Assembly: GCA_033239005.1 (NCBI GenBank)
Contig: BSQZ01000002.1
Span: 1,075,001 to 1,139,000, forward strand
Reading direction: 5' to 3'
Length of the DNA: 64,000 bases
DNA from: Lamellibrachia satsuma
Taxonomy: Eukaryota > Annelida > Polychaeta > Sabellida > Siboglinidae
Shown here: piece by piece, positions 60,376-64,000 of the stretch
Numbering within the stretch: the stretch's first letter is position 1
Layout: each line of letters opens with the position of its first letter
Translations under genes and position numbers: made by a program
The notes under the pieces: model-generated
Told to the model about the DNA's origin: nothing
The model's input: only the letters and a program-made list of their open reading frames with translations
Database searches by the model: none

Positions 60376-63166
60376 GCATCTCTGAAAAAGGTTATAGATG
60401 CGTATGTTTAAATGCAAGGAGCATAGTAAATAAGAAAAACGAATTAAACATTATGGTAGAAGATATTGACCCTCACATAATTGGTATAACTGAATCATGG
60501 GCCAACATAGATATAACAGATGCTGAATTAGGACTGACAGGATACGTAATGTTTAGGAAAGATCGAATAGGAAGAAGGGGCGGGGGAGTTATTTTATATG
60601 TTAAAGAATCTATTCAGGCTTATGAAATGAAACTAGAAAGGGAAGCAGATTGCGATGAAGCTGTTTGGTGCAAAATTGTTTCAGGAAATTCAAAATTAAC
60701 TGTTGGATTAGTTTACCGAAGTCCTAACATAAACGAAGAGGACAACACAAAAATAAAAAACGCTATAAAGGAAGTTAGTAAAGGGGAATGTATCATAATG
60801 GGAGATTTTAACCATGGACACATACAATGGAATTCTCTAGAGAGCACAGGGATTGAGGATCAACAATTTCTATGTTTAATCCAGGATAGCTTTCTTACTC
60901 AGCACGTACTAGAACCAACCAGGGGAGAAAATGAATTAGATATAGTTTTGTCATCACAAAAAGAATTAGTGGACAATGTAAAAATATTTGAACCATTGGG
61001 TAATAGTGACCATAATCAAATACATTTTGACATCAATGTAAAATCAGAAAGTAAAAATAAGAAAACGTACAAGAGAAACTTCCACAAAGGTAACTACAAA
61101 GATATGAGAAAATACTTAGCACAGCTAGATTGGAATAACATGCTGATGAATAAGACTGCAATTGAATGTTGGAATATTCTAAAATATGAAATTGAGAGTA
61201 TCATTGATAAATTTGTTCCCTTCCGAAAACAAGGAAAACGGTGTAGAAAGAAACACGTGTCAAAAGAGGCAATTAGAAAAATAATGCTAAAACAAACTAT
61301 GTGGAGGGTTTATAGGCATACCAGAAAGGAAGAAGACTATGCAAAATACAAAGAGGCACTTAATGCAGCTACAACTGAAATCAGACAATCTAAAAGAAGC
61401 TATGAGCAAAAACTGGCATGTAACATAAAAACTGACAGCAAGAGTTTTTATGCATATGTCAGGAGTAAACAAAACGTACAAGACAAGGTTGGACCTCTAG
61501 AAGACAGTGCTGGAAATATAATATCACAGGGGTTTTTAATGGCGGAAGACCTAAATGGTTACTTCAGTTCAGTGTTTACAAAAGAAGATATTAGTTCATT
61601 ACCAGTTGCTGATGCTAAATTTCAGGGGACTAAATCTAACTATTTAGGACCGTTAGTTGTAACTCCAGAATTGGTAGCTAAGAAAATAAAGGCAATGAAG
61701 GATAACAAATCACCGGGAGTGGATGGGATTCCTCCAAAATTACTAATGGAAACAGTAGATCAAATCAGTATACCACTTGCAAGAGTATTCAACTTGTCAT
61801 TAAAAGAGGGAGTTGTTCCGTTTGAATGGAAAGAAGCAAACATCATACCATTATTTAAAAAGGGTTCAAGAAATAAGTCAGAGAATTACAGACCAGTGAG
61901 TTTAACGTCAGTGATTTGTAAATTATTAGAAAGGTTAATTAAAGACCATATGGTGGACTTCCTCGTTAAGCATAAATTATTAAATTCATCTCAACATGGA
62001 TTCCTTAAAGCGAGGTCATGCTTAACAAATGTGTTATGTTTTTTGGAAGAAATCACTAAGTGGATAGACGAGGGATCGCCAGTAGATATTATCTACTTAG
62101 ATTTTCAGAAAGCTTTTGACAAAGTGCCACATCAAAGATTGCTACTTAAATTAAAAGCCCATGGTATCGGGGATAGCATAACTGACTGGATAGAACAATG
62201 GCTGACTGACAGAAGACAACGAGTTGTAGTAGATGGCGAAGTTTCAAATTGGAAATCGGTTTTGAGTGGGGTACCTCAAGGATCAGTATTAGGACCTATA
62301 TTATTCTTAATTTATATCAATGACTTGGACGACAGTATAACAAGTAACGTACTGAAATTTGCGGACGACACAAAACTGTTTAGAAAGGTTAATACTGATG
62401 GTGATAAACAACATTTACAAAACGATCTAGACAGATTAGTGAAATGGTCTGAGAAATGGCAGATGCTGTTCAATTTTGGGAAATGTAAATGCCTACATAC
62501 AGGACATGGGAACTTGAATGTAAACTATAAAATGGGAGCTACTGTTCTTGGTACTACTGTAAAAGAAAAGGACTTAGGAGTTACAATAAGCGCTGATATG
62601 AAAGTTTCAGAGCAGTGTGGTATTGCAGCTTCAAAGGGTAATCAAATTCTTGGATTGATTAGAAGAAACATAACATACAAGGGAAAAAGTTAATTATACC
62701 TCTTTATAAAGCAATAGTTAGACCTCATTTAGAATACTGTATACAAGCATGGAGACCATATCGTAAGAAGGATATAGATACGCTTGAACGCATACAAAGG
62801 AGAGCAACTAAAATGATTCCAGAACTTAGAGACCTTAGTTATGAAGAACGCCTGAAAGAATGTGGTTTAACAACTCTAGAGACAAGGAGGTTAAGAGGAG
62901 ATCAGATTGAAGTTTTTAAGATATTGAATGGGTATGAAAATATTGATAGAAATATGTTTTTCTCACTCAAGAAGGATAGCAGAACTAGAGGACATGAGGT
63001 AAAATTAGTAAAGGATCAATGTAGATTGGACATCAGGAAGCACTCGTTCTCACAGAGGACAGTAAATGAATGGAACAAACTGTCTACAGATTGTGTAACT
63101 GCTAGCAGCGTGAATATGTTTAAAAACAAGGTTGACACATATATCAGGAGGGCGGGTTATAAGTAG
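60376..63166 (+). CDS. CR1 ORF2: APE endonuclease and reverse transcriptase
   Basis: Endonuclease: [108 protein letters not shown], catalytic FADDTKLF. The frame is open from the truncation point to a stop at 62691-62693, directly after the heptamer G GGA AAA; the following -1 frame (KLII.. to 63166, with VRPHLEYCIQAW and MIPELRDLSYEERL) supplies the remaining 160 residues and is also open. The copy starts inside ORF2, so it lacks its own first residues and promoter. Confidence 0.88.
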
Positions 63167-63276
63167 GTGAACATTGTTGGACTCTCGATAAGCCAATGGC
63201 TTCCTTGTCCACTTGCCATCTGGGCCTTTGGCTTGGATGGCAAATCTTGTTAAATCTTGTTAAATCTTGTTAAATC
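60376..63276 (+). mobile_element. 5'-truncated CR1 copy, most intact ORF2
   Basis: Starts at ISEKGYRC of ORF2 and ends in four AATCTTGTTA units, the CR1 3' terminus. It retains almost all of ORF2, with a single frame change. No ORF1. Confidence 0.93.
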
Positions 63277-63935
63277 TCACTTAAAATACCTCCACAGCCC
63301 CCCTGAGAATGGACATGCAGACTAATAACTGATGGTCATTTCAGAAATTCTGACAACAATGTCATGGCAGAAAACAAGTACTCAAATTACTAAATGGCTC
63401 ATTTGAACAGTTTTTCTCTAACAAATGACCATTTTTTGCTAGGTTCTTCAATGCCTATTCCGAATAAACATGTATGAACAACTTACAGAACGTATGATTA
63501 CATCTTTTGTTTTATGTACATCTTTCGCAGGAGATTTTTAAAAGAATGCAATGCATAAGTTAGCATCATTAAAATAGCAATATTCAACATTAATTATTAC
63601 AAATCATCAGCAAAGACTGATGTTTTACCTAAAAACCAGTTCCAGTGCTATCTTTAACGGATGTGATTTCACCTTTATCAAAGATTCAGCTTTTGAAATT
63701 GATAATCTCACTCAAACACATATCGTGGTTTCTGCGATGTAATTTCTTGGTTGCAAATAATAAAAAAATGACAATGTAACTCGCCATTTCTAACATTGAC
63801 ATTGTCCAATCAGAGGGACCTTTCATATGAATCTGTATTAAACTAGACATTACCCATTCTGTGAGATTACATTGAGCACATGGACCTCTGTTGATGTTTA
63901 GCATTGCTAATATATGATTGGTCTGTCATGTGCAG
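63277..63935. other. intergenic or intronic, no gene seen
   Basis: AT-rich. A block at about 63600-63780 resembles 60230-60370 (AAATGACAAT and flanking), so CR1 copy 4 may have inserted into or beside a duplicated stretch. Confidence 0.4.
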
Positions 63936-64000
63936 AGTTATTACAAGTGGCCACCAACTGCAGCATATTACAAGATGGATCCACCTCAGTACAAAAACAA
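63936..64000 (+). CDS. possible exon at window end (gene D ectodomain?)
   Basis: The acceptor-like tctgtcatgtgcag ends at 63935. In phase 1, as required by gene D's leader, the peptide would read LLQVATNCSILQDG..., with a Cys and an NCS sequon. Compare GHLL...C at the start of gene B's Cys-rich exon. The window stops before a donor, so this is only a candidate. Confidence 0.25.

Overview
This is eukaryotic, intron-bearing, transposon-rich animal DNA. Canonical GT..AG introns, a replication-dependent histone H2A gene with a 3' stem-loop, CR1, RTE, DIRS, Ty3/gypsy and Penelope-like retroelements, a tRNA-derived SINE and long (AT)n arrays all point to a marine invertebrate. The H2A N- and C-termini (KGKSKTRSS, ending PKKTQKAH) look lophotrochozoan, perhaps molluscan; the phylum is an inference. 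Most of the window is mobile DNA.

Layout. 0.2-2.75 kb: a complete 5-exon minus-strand gene for a 310-residue protein with a C-terminal RING-like finger. 3.6-40.4 kb: at least four members (A-D) of a tandem family of receptor-like genes, all on the plus strand. Only B (11.8-24.5 kb) is complete here: a leader exon, a Cys-rich exon, a Ser/Thr-rich stalk exon, a transmembrane exon and a cytoplasmic exon, 365 aa, with every splice phase agreeing. A shows only its transmembrane and tail exons. C has a homologous 5' exon, a damaged leader and an intact tail exon with a 39-bp coding minisatellite. D has duplicated 5' and leader exons, with the rest displaced by transposons. All three tails carry tandem acidic YEGI-type tyrosine modules, which suggests phosphotyrosine/SH2 signalling. 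I do not recognise the family; it is the best candidate here for an undescribed system.

34.6-36.8 kb: an orphan H2A gene whose promoter abuts a CR1 fragment, followed by what look like relics of a former histone cluster (a second 3' stem-loop, an octamer, an H1-like start). 41.3-53.7 kb: a DIRS-type tyrosine-recombinase retroelement (minus) split by an 8.0-kb Ty3/gypsy element (minus) with 883-bp LTRs that read as identical. 55.5-60.2 kb: a second, decayed gypsy element with 174-bp LTRs and a CATAT target duplication. 60.4-63.3 kb: a CR1 copy open for about 770 codons.

CR1 is the main local invader: two long copies (19.4-23.5 and 60.4-63.3 kb), one medium copy (13.4-15.3 kb) and at least four fragments. 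A Penelope-like remnant at 17.1-18.0 kb keeps only the GIY-YIG domain between long inverted terminal repeats. The transposons sit mostly inside introns of, and between, the receptor-like genes and explain why a 1.1-kb coding sequence spreads over 12.7 kb.
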